Assembly (NCBI GenBank): GCA_016719815.1 | Contig: JADJYK010000005.1 | Span: 124,001-188,000 of the forward strand | From: Chitinophagaceae bacterium | Lineage (GTDB): Bacteria > Bacteroidota > Bacteroidia > Chitinophagales > Chitinophagaceae | Direction of reading: 5' to 3' | Length of the DNA: 64,000 bases | Part shown: positions 7,910 through 18,064 of the stretch, piece after piece | How the letters are laid out: every line of letters begins with the position of its first letter | Numbering within the stretch: the first letter of the stretch is position 1 | Position numbers and translations under genes: made by a program | Notes under the pieces: model-generated | What the model was told of the DNA's origin: nothing | What the model saw: the letters and a program-made list of their open reading frames with translations, nothing else | Databases searched by the model: none

Positions 7910-9290
7910 TTGATAACGAAAAATCCTGTTTTGGAAAGTCATTCTGTATTTATTTCCATATCCGATTACCTGTCTTATATTTTACTGGCGGTAAACCCGC
8001 AGGCTACTGTTTTTTTGGTTGTTGTACTGTTTTTTTTACTGGCATTGACTTTTATCATCTCGGGTGCCGAAGTTGCTCTTTTCTCACTCAACAGAAAAGA
8101 CATAAATATGCTGAAAACCAAAAACCAGGATCCGGCAAGGCGCATTGTAAGATTGCTGGATGAACCCAAAGAGGTATATGCTTCATTACTTATAGCCGGT
8201 ACAATCATCAATATAATAATAATAATACTTGCCAATCACCTGCTCACCCTTAATATTTCAGTTGATCCTTTTTCATCTTTAATGCGGCCATGGAATAGTG
8301 TTGTGGATGTGCTGATGCGTGCCGCTATAATAGGATTGTTACTGATTTTTGTTGGTAAAATATTTCCTAAAGTCTGGGCTGCCCAAAATAATCTGCGGTT
8401 TGCATTTGGTACAGCTGCAATTATTGAAACGCTGCATTTATTGTTAAGCCGGATAAGCAGATGGGCGGTTGCTATTGCCGACAATATTGGAAAAACTGCA
8501 GGAGCCGATAAAGTTGAAGCTATGAGTATTCGTGAAATGGACGAAGCCATTGATATTAAAAGTGATGAAGAGGTTTCGCAGGAAGAGAAAAACATAATGA
8601 AAGGGATTGTGAAGTTTGGGAATATTTCGGTCAAACAAATTATGAAAAGCCGGCTTGACGTAAGTGGTGTGGATTATGAGTCTTCATTTGGAGAGTTGAT
8701 GAAAAAGGTGGAAGAATTGCATTATTCACGACTGCCAGTATACAAAGAAAGTCTGGACACAATAGCTGGTATAATCAATACAAAGGACTTATTGCCTTAC
8801 TTAAACGAAGGGAATTTTGACTGGCATACTTTGATGCGGCAGCCTTACTTTGTACCAGAGCAGAAACCAATTGAGGATTTGTTAAAGGAGTTTCAGCAAA
8901 AAGAGTGCATTTTGCCATCGTGGTAGATGAATTTGGGGGCACAAGTGGTATAGTAACAATGGAAGATATTCTGGAAGAAATAATTGGTGAGATTAAAGAT
9001 GAGTTTGATGATGAGGAGACAGGCAATCGGAAACTGGATGAAAATAATTATGTGTTTGATGGCAAAACGATGATTCATGAGTGTGTAAAATGATGGGACT
9101 CCCCATTGATACGTTTGATGGAGTAAAAGGCGAAAGCGATTCGCTGGCTGGGCTGGTGCTTGAGCAGGCAGGTGAATTTCCTGAACAAAATTCAGTCATA
9201 CCTTGCGGAGATTTTGAGTTTACTGTTTTACAGACTGATAAAAACAGAATTCAGCAAGTGAAAGTTACAATTAAACCAAGGATAGAATAG
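7910..9290 (+). CDS. gldE: Gliding motility-associated protein GldE, CNNM/CBS/CorC family (two frame breaks)
   Basis: GldE is a membrane protein of the hemolysin C/CorC type needed, with GldD, for gliding and type IX secretion in Flavobacterium. Domains in order: a CNNM-like transmembrane region (about residues 20-175, several hydrophobic segments), two CBS domains (KQIMKSRLDVSG; YSRLPVYKESLDTIAGI), and a CorC-type transporter-associated domain (IVVDEFGGTSGIVTMED near its start; FEFTVLQTDKNRI near its end). The first break is at the A5 run 8898-8902 (six expected, giving QQKRVHFAIVVDEFGG). The second is near 9079-9082, where one base is missing before VCKMMGLPID. The start is uncertain: TTG at 7910 is the first in-frame choice. 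gldD follows after 7 bases. Confidence 0.9.
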
Positions 9291-9297
9291 TTGTAAG

Positions 9298-9900
9298 ATG
9301 AGAAAGACCCCGTTTCAATATATTTTTTGGTTTATGCTTTACGGTTTATTGCTTATATCTTGCAATAGCGAATACTCGGCAGGGAAAAAAAGAGGATATT
9401 ACAAAATATTATTTCCCACGAAAGAATATCAGGTTTTTGATAAACCGGGCTATCCTTATTCATTTGAATATCCTGTATATGCAAATGTAATTAAAGACTC
9501 CACATTCTTTGATGATAAGGCCGGAGACTGGTGGATTAATATTGATATTCCCCGCTTTAATGGCCGTATTCATATTAGCTATAAGCCAATTAGTACGATA
9601 AACAGATTCGATTCATTAAACAATGACGGCTATAAAATGGCTTATAAACAGCATGTGGATATATCTACCGGAATCGAGGAAAGACGGATTCAGACTTCTA
9701 ATAATATCGGAGGTATGTATTTCGACCTTGGTGGAAATACGGCTACAGCTAACCAGTTTTTTGTAACAGATACTGTAAGGCATTTTCTCCGCGGAGCTTT
9801 ATACTTCGATGCCACACCTAATGCTGATTCTCTTGGAACTGTAAACGACTTTCTGAAAAAAGATCTGGAGCACCTTATCAATACACTTAAGTGGCGATAG
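9298..9900 (+). CDS. gldD: Gliding motility lipoprotein GldD
   Basis: GldD is a lipoprotein essential for gliding in Flavobacterium, normally encoded directly after gldE as here. The 200-residue product has a signal peptide ending in a lipobox-like LLISC, so Cys22 is probably lipidated. The mature part begins with the family-typical GYYKILFPTKEYQVFDKPGYP, shown here at its limit of quotation. The rest is beta-rich without catalytic motifs. Translation is probably coupled to gldE. Its biochemical role is unknown; genetic evidence in other species links it to the type IX secretion and gliding apparatus. Confidence 0.9.
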   Translation: MRKTPFQYIFWFMLYGLLLISCNSEYSAGKKRGYYKILFPTKEYQVFDKPGYPYSFEYPVYANVIKDSTFFDDKAGDWWINIDIPRFNGRIHISYKPISTINRFDSLNNDGYKMAYKQHVDISTGIEERRIQTSNNIGGMYFDLGGNTATANQFFVTDTVRHFLRGALYFDATPNADSLGTVNDFLKKDLEHLINTLKWR

Positions 9901-9945
9901 CCCTGGTTGTTAATGATGAATGTTCCTTATACTGTAAAAACGGGA

Positions 9946-9973
9946 TTGGTTCATTCTATAAAAACTATCTTTG
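9946..9973 (+). promoter_or_regulatory. Promoter directly before the DUF3109 gene
   Basis: TTG (9946-9948), 17 bases, then TATCTTTG (9966-9973), ending four bases before the ATG at 9978. The expected transcription start falls at or next to the start codon, which suggests a leaderless or nearly leaderless mRNA. Confidence 0.55.
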
Positions 9974-9977
9974 AACA

Positions 9978-10550
9978 ATGATAGTAATTGATAATGTGCT
10001 CATCAGCGAAGATGTGATTGATAAGAAATTTATTTGCGACCTTAACAAATGTAAGGGCGGCTGTTGCGAAGAAGGAGATGCCGGAGCCCCGCTGGAAGAT
10101 GAAGAGATTAAAACTATCGAAGAGATTTTTGAAAAAGTAAAACCATATCTTACAAAAGATGGCCTTGCCGAGATTGCAAAAACCGGCTTGAAGGTTTATG
10201 ACAACGAGTTTGGATGGACAACGCCAACCATTGGCAGTAAAGCTGGTAAATCATTAAGTGTACTTTTGAACAAGCTTATTACGACGGAGTGATTGAATGG
10301 AAGAAACCCATCAGTTGTCATCTTTTTCCCGATAACTGTTGGCAAACCTAAAGACAAAAGTTATGAACGGGTAAATTATGAGCCAAGAGTTACGTTGTGC
10401 CGAACAGCATGCTCCCTTGGCGAGGAAATGAAAATACCTGTTTATCAATTTTTGAAAGAGCCCATCATCCGAAAATATGGTGAAGCATTTTACGAGGCAT
10501 TAGACACCATCGCAAAAGGAGAGTGGGAAGAAACTGATTTTAAAGAATAA
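9978..10550 (+). CDS. DUF3109 family cysteine-rich protein (two frame breaks, possible internal deletion)
   Basis: A conserved Bacteroidota protein with CKGGCCEEGDAGAPLEDEE near the N terminus. After correction it also has IIKCTFEQAYYDGVIEWKKP, ISCHLFPITVG and CRTACSLG. The conserved Cys residues suggest metal or Fe-S binding; the role is unknown. One A is missing near 10248-10250 and one base is extra near 10328-10331; between these points the true frame is the second one. Compared with the family as I remember it, a segment of about ten residues containing another Cys seems absent between GSK and AGK. lutB follows after 17 bases and may be co-transcribed. Confidence 0.8.
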
Positions 10551-10567
10551 CGATTAATCGTAAAGTT

Positions 10568-11946
10568 GTGAAAGAAACTTTGGCAAACTTCATGGCGAAA
10601 GCCACAGTAAAAGCGGCAGATAAGGAACACCGCCGTAAAATCAAATTTAATATTGGTAAGTACAATGCAGTTGTACCGAATGGAAAACAACAATTCAGCG
10701 AATTGGAACTTGCCAGGAAAGGGCAAAGAATATTAAATGGAAAGCCATTGAAACGTTAGATAAGCAACTGGAAACCTTTGAATCAAATATTACAAAACGA
10801 GGCGCTAAGGTGATTTGGGCTGAAGATGCGCAGCAGGCACTTAATGAAATAAAAAGGATTTGCGAAGAGAAGAGTTGCAAAACACTGGTGAAGAGTAAGA
10901 GCATGGTTACTGAGGAAATTCACTTAAATCATTTTCTCGAGCAAAATGGTATTGAAAGTGTTGAAACAGACCTGGGGGAGTATATTCAACAGCTTGATGG
11001 TGAACCTCCATATCATATTGTTACTCCTGCAATGCACAAAAGTAAAGAAGATGTAGCTAAGCTCTTTGCTGAAAAATTGGGAACTGATCCTAAATCCACT
11101 CCTGAGCAACTTACTTTGGTCGCCCGAAAAGTTTTGCGGGAAAAATATGTGCAGGCAGAAGTTGGCGTAACTGGGGCAAATTTTATTATTGCTGATGTAG
11201 GCGGGATAGCACTGACAGAAAATGAAGGTAATGCCAGGCTAAGCTGTGCATGGCCCAAAACTCATATTGTTATTGCAGGAATAGAAAAGGTAATTCCTTC
11301 AATGACAGACCTTGGCCTGTTCTGGCCACTGCTGTCAACTTATGGAACAGGACAGAAGGTTACTGTTTACAATACAATCATTACAGGGCCAAGACAGCCA
11401 AACGAAAAAGACGGGCCAGAAGAAATGTATGTGATACTACTTGATAATGGCCGCACAAATATTTTGGCAAATGAAAAACAAAGAGAAAGTTTGTACTGCA
11501 TTCGTTGCGGAGCCTGCCTCAATGCCTGTCCCGTATATAAAACAATCGGTGGACATTCCTACGAAGCCACTTACAGCGGCCCGATAGGTTCTGTTATTAC
11601 CCCGCATCTGAAAGAGATGGGCGAATGGAAACACCTGAGTTATGCATCTTCGCTTTGCGGTAATTGTACACAGGTTTGCGCTGTACGTATAAACCTGCAT
11701 GAACTGCTGCTTGAAAACAGGAATGAATCTGTGAAAGAGGGATATGGCAATTTTACTGAAAAAATGGTTTGGAAAATGTGGGCTATGGCCATGCAGCACC
11801 GTAGCTGGCTGAACCTGGCCGGTGGCGGGCTAAAGACGAAGGCCATAAATATTATTGGTAAAGCATGGACGGCACACCGAGGTAGTCTTGATTTTCCAAA
11901 GAAAACATTTAACCAGCAGTGGAAGGATAGGAAAGGTAAAGGATAG
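10568..11946 (+). CDS. lutB: Lactate utilization iron-sulfur protein LutB (one frame break)
   Basis: LutB is the Fe-S subunit of the LutABC L-lactate oxidation system. An N-terminal LUD domain (about residues 60-290, with IADVGGIALTENEGNARLSC) is followed by two ferredoxin-type clusters, CIRCGACLNACP and CGNCTQVCAV. The frame breaks at 10718-10720, where AGGAAAGGGC should carry one more A, giving ELARKRAKNIKWKAIETLD. The GTG at 10568 is the first in-frame start. LutC is encoded 17 kb away (29537-30172) and LutA is not in the window. A polysaccharide deacetylase gene follows after 12 bases. Confidence 0.92.
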
Positions 11947-11958
11947 CTAATCGGAATT

Positions 11959-13271
11959 GTGATTCTGTTTACAAATAATAAAAGCAGTCGTTTAGACTAT
12001 ATTCTTGAGTTTGCCCGAAATTTTCTTACAGGCAAACAGTTTGTCGTTTCCAGCGATGTTGCCGAATATAGAAATTATATCGGGCAAAAAATCAACTATA
12101 GTCCGGAAAGGATTGCAGATAACGAAATTTGGATTAAGCCATGTTCACTGCTGTTCAAAAAAGAAATTTCAGAGCAAAATATTGAATGTTTTGAAGTGAA
12201 TGGATATAAAGCTTTCTTTAAAACAGGCGGCGGTTATCCTTTTGATATTTTTGCGGCAAGTTTTTATTTACTCAGTCGTTACGAAGAATATTTGACACAC
12301 CAGAAAGATGAATATGGCCGTTATTCACATACCAACTCCCTTGCTTATACGGAAGGCTTTCTCAATCTTCCCTTAGTAAATATCTGGATAAAAGATTTGA
12401 AACAAGTAATTAACGCCCAATTTCCCAATTTCCCAACATCTAATAATCAACTATTTACATTCATTCCAACCTACGATATTGATGAAGCCTGGGCATACAA
12501 AAACAAAGTATGGTGGAGAAACACCGGGGGAGCCTTGCGTGATGTTTTGAAGGGTGATTTGAAAAGAGTTGCCACCCGGTTGAATGTGATTAGAGGAAAA
12601 CTACAAGATCCGTATGATACATATGAATGGCTTGATACTTTAAATGAGAAATACAACCTTAACCCCGTCTATTTCTTTCTGGCTGCAAACAAGAAGGGAA
12701 AATTTGATAAAAACATCTCACCAGCAAATTTTCAATGGCAAAAACTTGTAAAACGGCATAGCGAAAAATATGCTGCGGGTATTCATCCTTCGTGGCGAAG
12801 TGGCGATGAGCCAGAATTGCTGAAGAGCGAGATAACAATACTGGAAATGATTTCTGAAAGAAAAATTGTTGGCTCAAGGCAACATTATATACGGTTTGCT
12901 TTTCCGGAAACTTACCGAAAACTGCTTGAAGCTGGAATTACTGAAGATTATTCAATGGGGTATGGGAGTATTAATGGTTTCAGGGCCTCGGTTGCCACCC
13001 ATTTTATTGGTATGATTTGGAAAAGGAAGAAAAAACATCTTTACTCACTTATCCTTTCTGTTTCATGGATGCCAATTCATATTATGAACATAAGCTTACT
13101 GCCGAACAAGCTTACGAAGAACTTATGTACTATTATAATACAGTAAAATCAGTGGGTGGAACATTAATAACTGTATGGCATAATAACTTTTTTGGAACCG
13201 ATAAGCGATTTGAAGGTTGGAAAGACATATATGCTCGTTTTCTTAATGTTGTCTCTGCTCTGCTCCCCTGA
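11959..13271 (+). CDS. Polysaccharide deacetylase-like protein with N-terminal DUF7033-type domain (one frame break)
   Basis: A protein of about 437 residues. The first ~150 residues match the domain found before polysaccharide deacetylase folds in Bacteroidota (GGYPFDIFAASFYLLSRYEE). The deacetylase part has the metal-site Asp-x-Asp region (IPTYDIDEAW) and HPSWRSGDEPELLKSEI. After correction it reads ATPFYWYDLEKEEKTSLLTY, then ITVWHNNFFG. One C is missing from the C-run at 12998-13000. Such enzymes remove acyl groups from surface or wall polysaccharides, but the substrate here is unknown. It starts at a GTG just after lutB and ends one base before the convergent EamA gene. Confidence 0.8.
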
Positions 13272-14282
13272 TTAGACACCTTCTGCTTCGGGTTGTTCAG
13301 GGGCTGGCACTGCCTTAAAGGCTTTATTTACAAGAAAAACACCGAGTAGCGTTATTAATCCGCCAACAATGATATATGTAGATATTTTTTCGTTGAAAAT
13401 TAGCCAGCCGCAAAGTACAGCCACCATTGGATTTACATAAGCATAAATTGACGCTTGCTCAGTTGGCAAATGCTGTAAAGCGTATAGATAACTTATAAAT
13501 GCAATTAGCGAACCGAACACGACAAGGTAGCCAATAGCTGCCCAGGATTGCCATGGAACAGAGGTTAGCGGAACCGCATTGCCTGTTACATTTGAAATGA
13601 TGAAAAGCGATGTGCCCGCAATAACCATTTGCAGACCCAAACTGAAATATGGGTTAAAATTTAGTGCCTGTTTCTTTGTATAGATTGTTCCAAAAGCCCA
13701 AGTCCAAGTGGCTATCGATGATAGAATAATGCCAAATCTGAAGTCTGCATTCAAAAAATCATGAAGGTGGTCGTAGAATATTACACAAACACCGCTAAAG
13801 CCAAGCAGCAGGCCAATTACTGCTTTGGCCGGAAGTTTATCTTTAGATACAAAAAAACCAATCACCACCAGCCACAAGGGGAAAATTGCGCCCATAATCG
13901 ACCCAAGACCAGCGGAAATATATTTTACGCCCCAAGTACTAAGGCCATTGCTCATAATGAAGTTCAGGAAACTTAATACCATCACAGGAATCCATTCCTT
14001 TCCCTTTGGCAAGGGGCACTTTTTGTAAAGGAAAAATGCCACATAAAATATGCCGCCAATAAATTGCCGCATGCCTGCTAACTGCAATGCCGGCATATGT
14101 TTTACCCCTTCTTTAGAAGCAATCCATGTGGTGCCCCACAACACACAAACCAAAGCAAGAGCAAAAAAGGCTTTAGCCTTTGTTCCCTTTTTATGAATAG
14201 TAAAAGGATTAAAGACCGATAACCTTTTCAGATAGTCACCAGAGGTGTTGATAATATTTTTATGGAAGTCGAAAAAACTCAT
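13272..14282 (-). CDS. EamA/DMT-superfamily transporter
   Basis: A 336-residue membrane protein with ten predicted transmembrane segments in two EamA halves. The first half holds FALALVCVLWGTTWIASKEG; the second includes ATWTWAFGTIYTKKQAL and AFISYLYALQHLPTEQASIY. These exporters move metabolites such as amino acids or purine derivatives out of the cell, but the substrate cannot be read from sequence. I choose the ATG at 14280-14282, which overlaps the purH stop (TGATG), instead of a longer version that starts inside purH. The overlap suggests translational coupling. The C-terminal tail is Pro/Glu-rich and short. Confidence 0.88.
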   Translation of the reverse strand: MSFFDFHKNIINTSGDYLKRLSVFNPFTIHKKGTKAKAFFALALVCVLWGTTWIASKEGVKHMPALQLAGMRQFIGGIFYVAFFLYKKCPLPKGKEWIPVMVLSFLNFIMSNGLSTWGVKYISAGLGSIMGAIFPLWLVVIGFFVSKDKLPAKAVIGLLLGFSGVCVIFYDHLHDFLNADFRFGIILSSIATWTWAFGTIYTKKQALNFNPYFSLGLQMVIAGTSLFIISNVTGNAVPLTSVPWQSWAAIGYLVVFGSLIAFISYLYALQHLPTEQASIYAYVNPMVAVLCGWLIFNEKISTYIIVGGLITLLGVFLVNKAFKAVPAPEQPEAEGV

Positions 14283-15802
14283 CAGTGTTTGAAGTGTCTC
14301 ATTCCCGTAATTACCATTGCCAGGTTGTTTGCTTTGCAATATTCAATTGAGTCGTTATCCCTGATAGAGCCGCCTGGCTGAATAAAAACGGTTATCCCTG
14401 CTTCATGCCCAAGCCTGACACAATCATCAAAAGGGAAAAAGGCATCGCTGGCCATTACAGATCCTTTCAGGTCAAAATTGAATTGTTTTGCTTTTTCTAC
14501 CGCATGTCGCAACGCATCTATACGACTGGTTTGTCCGCAACCTTTGCCAATAAGCTGTTTGTCTTTTACAAGGGCAATGGCGTTTGACTTGAGGTGTTTG
14601 CAGACAATATTGGCAAATATTGAATCTTGTTTTTCTTCTGGTGTGCTTTCTCTTGCACCAGTTTCTTTCCAGTCTGCATAATTACCCTCATCTGTTTGCT
14701 GTATTAAAACTCCGTTTAATAAAGAACGGTGCATTTCTTCCTTCTGTCTTTTATCTGTTGCCTTACGCCTTAACAATATCCTGTTCTTTTTTGATTTAAG
14801 AGTTGTTAGTGCTTCATCATCAAAGGCAGGGGCTATCAGTACTTCAAAGAATATTTCATTGATTGCATCAGCGGTGGATTTGTCAATAGCATTGTTGCAA
14901 ACCAGTACGCCTCCAAATGCACTTTCAGGGTCTCCGGCCAGTGCTGCATCCCATGCTTCTTTTGTAGTGTTTCGCTGTGCGATACCACAAACATTGGTAT
15001 GCTTGATGATTGCAAAAACCGGATTACTGCTACTTTCAAATTCAGTCATTAACTGAACAGCGGCATCCACATCAACGAGATTATTATAAGAAAGTTCTTT
15101 TCCGTTCAGTTGTTCAAACAACTCACTCAGGTTGCCAAAGAATGCAGCTTTTTGATGCGGATTTTCGCCATACCGCATTATTTTTTCTTCTTTATTATAA
15201 GGGGTTGTTACCTCCAGGTTATGAAAGTAGTTTGAAATAGCTGTATCGTAAGACGTGCATACATCAAATGCCTTTATGGCAAAAAGCCTGCGCTGCTCCA
15301 ACGAAATTTCACCTTTTTGAGTTTTTAATATTTCTACTAGCAGTGCATAATCATTTTTACGGGCTACTACTGTAACGTCTTTATGATTTTTTGCAGCGGC
15401 TCTCAGCATACTGGGGCCACCTACGTCTATCCTTTCAATTATCTGATTCTCATCTGTGGTTGAAGCCACAGTTTCTTCAAACGGATAAAGATCCACAATC
15501 ACCAGGTCAATTTTCGGTATATGAAATTGCGCCATTTCCCGCCTGTGAGTTTCATCATCCCTTTTTCCTAATATTCCGCCAAAAATAACCGGGTGAAGTG
15601 TTTTTACCCGGCCACCTAAGATGGAAGGATAAGAAGTCAGGGTTTCTACTGGAATAACTTTTATTTCTAATGCTTCGATAAATGATTGGGTGCCCCCGGT
15701 AGAATAAATTGTTACACCCAAATCAGCCAGTATCTTCACAATGGGTTCAAGTCCGTCTTTATAGAAAACGGAAATCAATGCAGATTGAATTTTTTTGTTC
15801 AT
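14282..15802 (-). CDS. purH: Bifunctional AICAR formyltransferase / IMP cyclohydrolase PurH
   Basis: PurH performs the last two steps of de novo IMP synthesis. The N-terminal MGS-like cyclohydrolase domain (about residues 1-190) holds IYSTGGTQSFIE and GGRVKTLHPVIFGGIL. The C-terminal transformylase domain has the catalytic KHTNVCGIA and VMASDAFFPFDD. Length is 506 residues, normal, with an intact frame. A strong promoter lies at 15863-15892, overlapping the end of comEC, so purH and the coupled EamA gene probably form a unit independent of comEC. Confidence 0.97.
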   Translation of the reverse strand: MNKKIQSALISVFYKDGLEPIVKILADLGVTIYSTGGTQSFIEALEIKVIPVETLTSYPSILGGRVKTLHPVIFGGILGKRDDETHRREMAQFHIPKIDLVIVDLYPFEETVASTTDENQIIERIDVGGPSMLRAAAKNHKDVTVVARKNDYALLVEILKTQKGEISLEQRRLFAIKAFDVCTSYDTAISNYFHNLEVTTPYNKEEKIMRYGENPHQKAAFFGNLSELFEQLNGKELSYNNLVDVDAAVQLMTEFESSSNPVFAIIKHTNVCGIAQRNTTKEAWDAALAGDPESAFGGVLVCNNAIDKSTADAINEIFFEVLIAPAFDDEALTTLKSKKNRILLRRKATDKRQKEEMHRSLLNGVLIQQTDEGNYADWKETGARESTPEEKQDSIFANIVCKHLKSNAIALVKDKQLIGKGCGQTSRIDALRHAVEKAKQFNFDLKGSVMASDAFFPFDDCVRLGHEAGITVFIQPGGSIRDNDSIEYCKANNLAMVITGMRHFKH

Positions 15803-15862
15803 AAAACTGTTGGTTAAATGGCAGGCAAAGTCAGAGGTCAGACTATATTAAGTATAGCGGGG

Positions 15863-15892
15863 CAAATCTAACTTAATTCAACGTCATCACAA
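15863..15892 (-). promoter_or_regulatory. Bacteroidota-type promoter of purH
   Basis: On the minus strand TTG (15890-15892), exactly 19 bases, then TAGATTTG (15863-15870). This is a full match to the -33/-7 form. The -33 element lies inside the 3' end of comEC. Predicted 5' leader is about 55 bases. Confidence 0.72.
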
Positions 15893-17963
15893 AAGCACCT
15901 TTGGTGGTTACATCATACCAGGGAATATGCAGGGAGTCGCAATCTGCTTTCCAGTATTTTGTTTTCCATGTCGGCACAGAACCGTCAAAAACAACTTGCC
16001 TAATGTTAACAACTTTTGCTATTTGCTTTATATAAAGTTTGGGGTTTTGAGAAATAACTAGAAGGTCTATAGCTGGCTTTTCGGTTTGCTGATCTGTCCA
16101 TCTGGCAGAACTGTCTAACATCAATATCCTTTTTCCCCCAAACATGAAGTAATTGCCGGAAGAGATGAGATTGTCTATTTGATCTGCACTATTAATCCTG
16201 AATAGTATCCTGGATGGTTTCAGGTGAAAGTTTCGGGCAAAATCGTTTTTTAGCAAGTCGCTGTCTCCTGTAAAAAAGTAGTTCCGTCCGCTAATAAAAT
16301 CAATAGCTTTTTTTTGCGGAACATTATATACAACAATTTTTTGTTGTAATTCACTTCTGATGAAAGAGTAACTTCTTATTCCGGAAAAAAATAGCAGGCC
16401 GATTAGGCCGTATTTTAATCCCGCTATCGATTTATTCATTAACCACTGGCTTACACCTGCTACAAAAAGAATAAGTAAGCTGGTCTGAAGAATATTGATT
16501 TGTAATCCGTCCCAGAGTGAAAAGGAGATAGCTTCGATTCTTTCAATATATGTGTTCATCAACCATATCAGCCATACCAATATTTTGCCAACAACAACGG
16601 ATAGTACAGGAATAAATGAAATTGAGCAAAGTATAATTTCTCCAAGCAATATTATACTGGATAGTGGCACTGCAAGAAAGTTAGTAAGGAAAAAAAGATT
16701 AGGAAACTGGTGAAAATGATAAAGACTGATGGGAATAGTAAGAATCTGGGCTGCCAGTGTAACAGCGTTCATCTTCCATATAAAATCCAATGCTTTATTT
16801 GTTATGTAAAACCAATTGTAAATCGGCCGTATAAAAATTATGATACTTAATACAGCCGTATACGATAACTGGAAACCGACATCCCATAGCCAGTAGGGAT
16901 TAATGCACAATAATAAAAATGCAGATGCAGCTATTGTATTATAAATTGAGTTTTTTCTGCCGAATGATTCTCCCGCAGCTATAAATGTGAACATAACTGC
17001 CGACCGGAGAATAGACGGACCTGCACCAGCCAGCAGGCTAAACAGCCATAAGCAAAAAATGATAAGTACTGGTCTAAGCCATCGAATTTTTTTTCTTTTT
17101 AAAGGACTTAATATAATGGCAAGCAGCCAGTATATTAAGCCAAGGTGCAGTCCAGAAATAGCAATAATATGGACAACGCCTGTATTGGTGTATGACTGAA
17201 CAAGTGACTGCTCCAAATCATTTTTATACCCTATCAGTAAAGCCTCAGCAAGCCCAAGCTCTTTTTCACTTTTTATATTCTTTCTAAGAATAATGAGAAT
17301 TTTCTCACGGGTGGAAATTATAAAGTCTGTAAACCAGTCCTTTTCTGTTTCTTTCAATACTTCATATTCATTGGCTTTCAGATATACCTGGTGTGTAATG
17401 CCCTGGAAAAGAGAATATCGTTTATAGTCAAATCCACCGGGATTGCCGGAGTTTTTTATTTCCTGCAATGGTTTAGTAATTAGTATTTTGTTTCCGTATG
17501 AAAGATGAAATGACGAATCTTTTTGAAAGTAAATAATAATCTTTCCTTTAACTGGTATTGCTTTCTCATTTTTTATTACAGTTGTTACAACGCCATTCGC
17601 TTTAATTGATTTTGTTTTTTCGACAGGCTGTTCATCCAGTTTAATAATAAACGCATCTCTATTATTATACCGATGAGCAAACCATTCCTTGTTATTCCGT
17701 ATGTCTTTAGTCCATGAAAGCAAGCCTCCGATGCAGATGAAGAGTATTGAAACGATTATGCCATAAAGTATATTAAGCTGCATTCGTTTAATTAACGGAA
17801 CGAAAGCGTAAGCAATAGATGCAAACAAGAAGATTGACAGAAATATTATCCAAAGTGAACCGGTTAATTGAACATACCACTGCAATATTATTCCTGCGAC
17901 AAGCGATAACAACAGTTTAATAAAGGGTGATTTTTTCCAGAAGTTTGAACCGATGAAAGACAT
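15873..17963 (-). CDS. comEC: ComEC/Rec2 family membrane protein
   Basis: A 696-residue polytopic protein. The N-terminal part has about four membrane segments and a soluble DUF4131-like OB region (about 50-190). The central competence domain (about 225-510) carries the signature VVHIIAISGLHLGLIYW. The C-terminal ~170 residues correspond to the metallo-beta-lactamase-like part, but no HxHxDH metal motif is visible, so it is probably degenerate. In competent bacteria ComEC forms the inner-membrane DNA channel. Whether this organism is competent is unknown. The frame is intact. Confidence 0.88.
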   Translation of the reverse strand: MSFIGSNFWKKSPFIKLLLSLVAGIILQWYVQLTGSLWIIFLSIFLFASIAYAFVPLIKRMQLNILYGIIVSILFICIGGLLSWTKDIRNNKEWFAHRYNNRDAFIIKLDEQPVEKTKSIKANGVVTTVIKNEKAIPVKGKIIIYFQKDSSFHLSYGNKILITKPLQEIKNSGNPGGFDYKRYSLFQGITHQVYLKANEYEVLKETEKDWFTDFIISTREKILIILRKNIKSEKELGLAEALLIGYKNDLEQSLVQSYTNTGVVHIIAISGLHLGLIYWLLAIILSPLKRKKIRWLRPVLIIFCLWLFSLLAGAGPSILRSAVMFTFIAAGESFGRKNSIYNTIAASAFLLLCINPYWLWDVGFQLSYTAVLSIIIFIRPIYNWFYITNKALDFIWKMNAVTLAAQILTIPISLYHFHQFPNLFFLTNFLAVPLSSIILLGEIILCSISFIPVLSVVVGKILVWLIWLMNTYIERIEAISFSLWDGLQINILQTSLLILFVAGVSQWLMNKSIAGLKYGLIGLLFFSGIRSYSFIRSELQQKIVVYNVPQKKAIDFISGRNYFFTGDSDLLKNDFARNFHLKPSRILFRINSADQIDNLISSGNYFMFGGKRILMLDSSARWTDQQTEKPAIDLLVISQNPKLYIKQIAKVVNIRQVVFDGSVPTWKTKYWKADCDSLHIPWYDVTTKGAFVMTLN

Positions 17964-18064
17964 CTTTTAGTCTGAAAATATGGTTAGGAAGGGGTTTATA
18001 TAAAATGAAAATAATGTATTTGTTGATTAAATCAGCATTTCTGCCAGTAAAATTCACAGTGTCT

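Noticed and set aside
7897..8163. Alternative gldE start from the ATG at 7897
   Set aside because: That frame is offset from the GldE frame and gives a Cys/Phe-rich product unlike the family. It could only apply if a further base error lay between 7897 and 7910.
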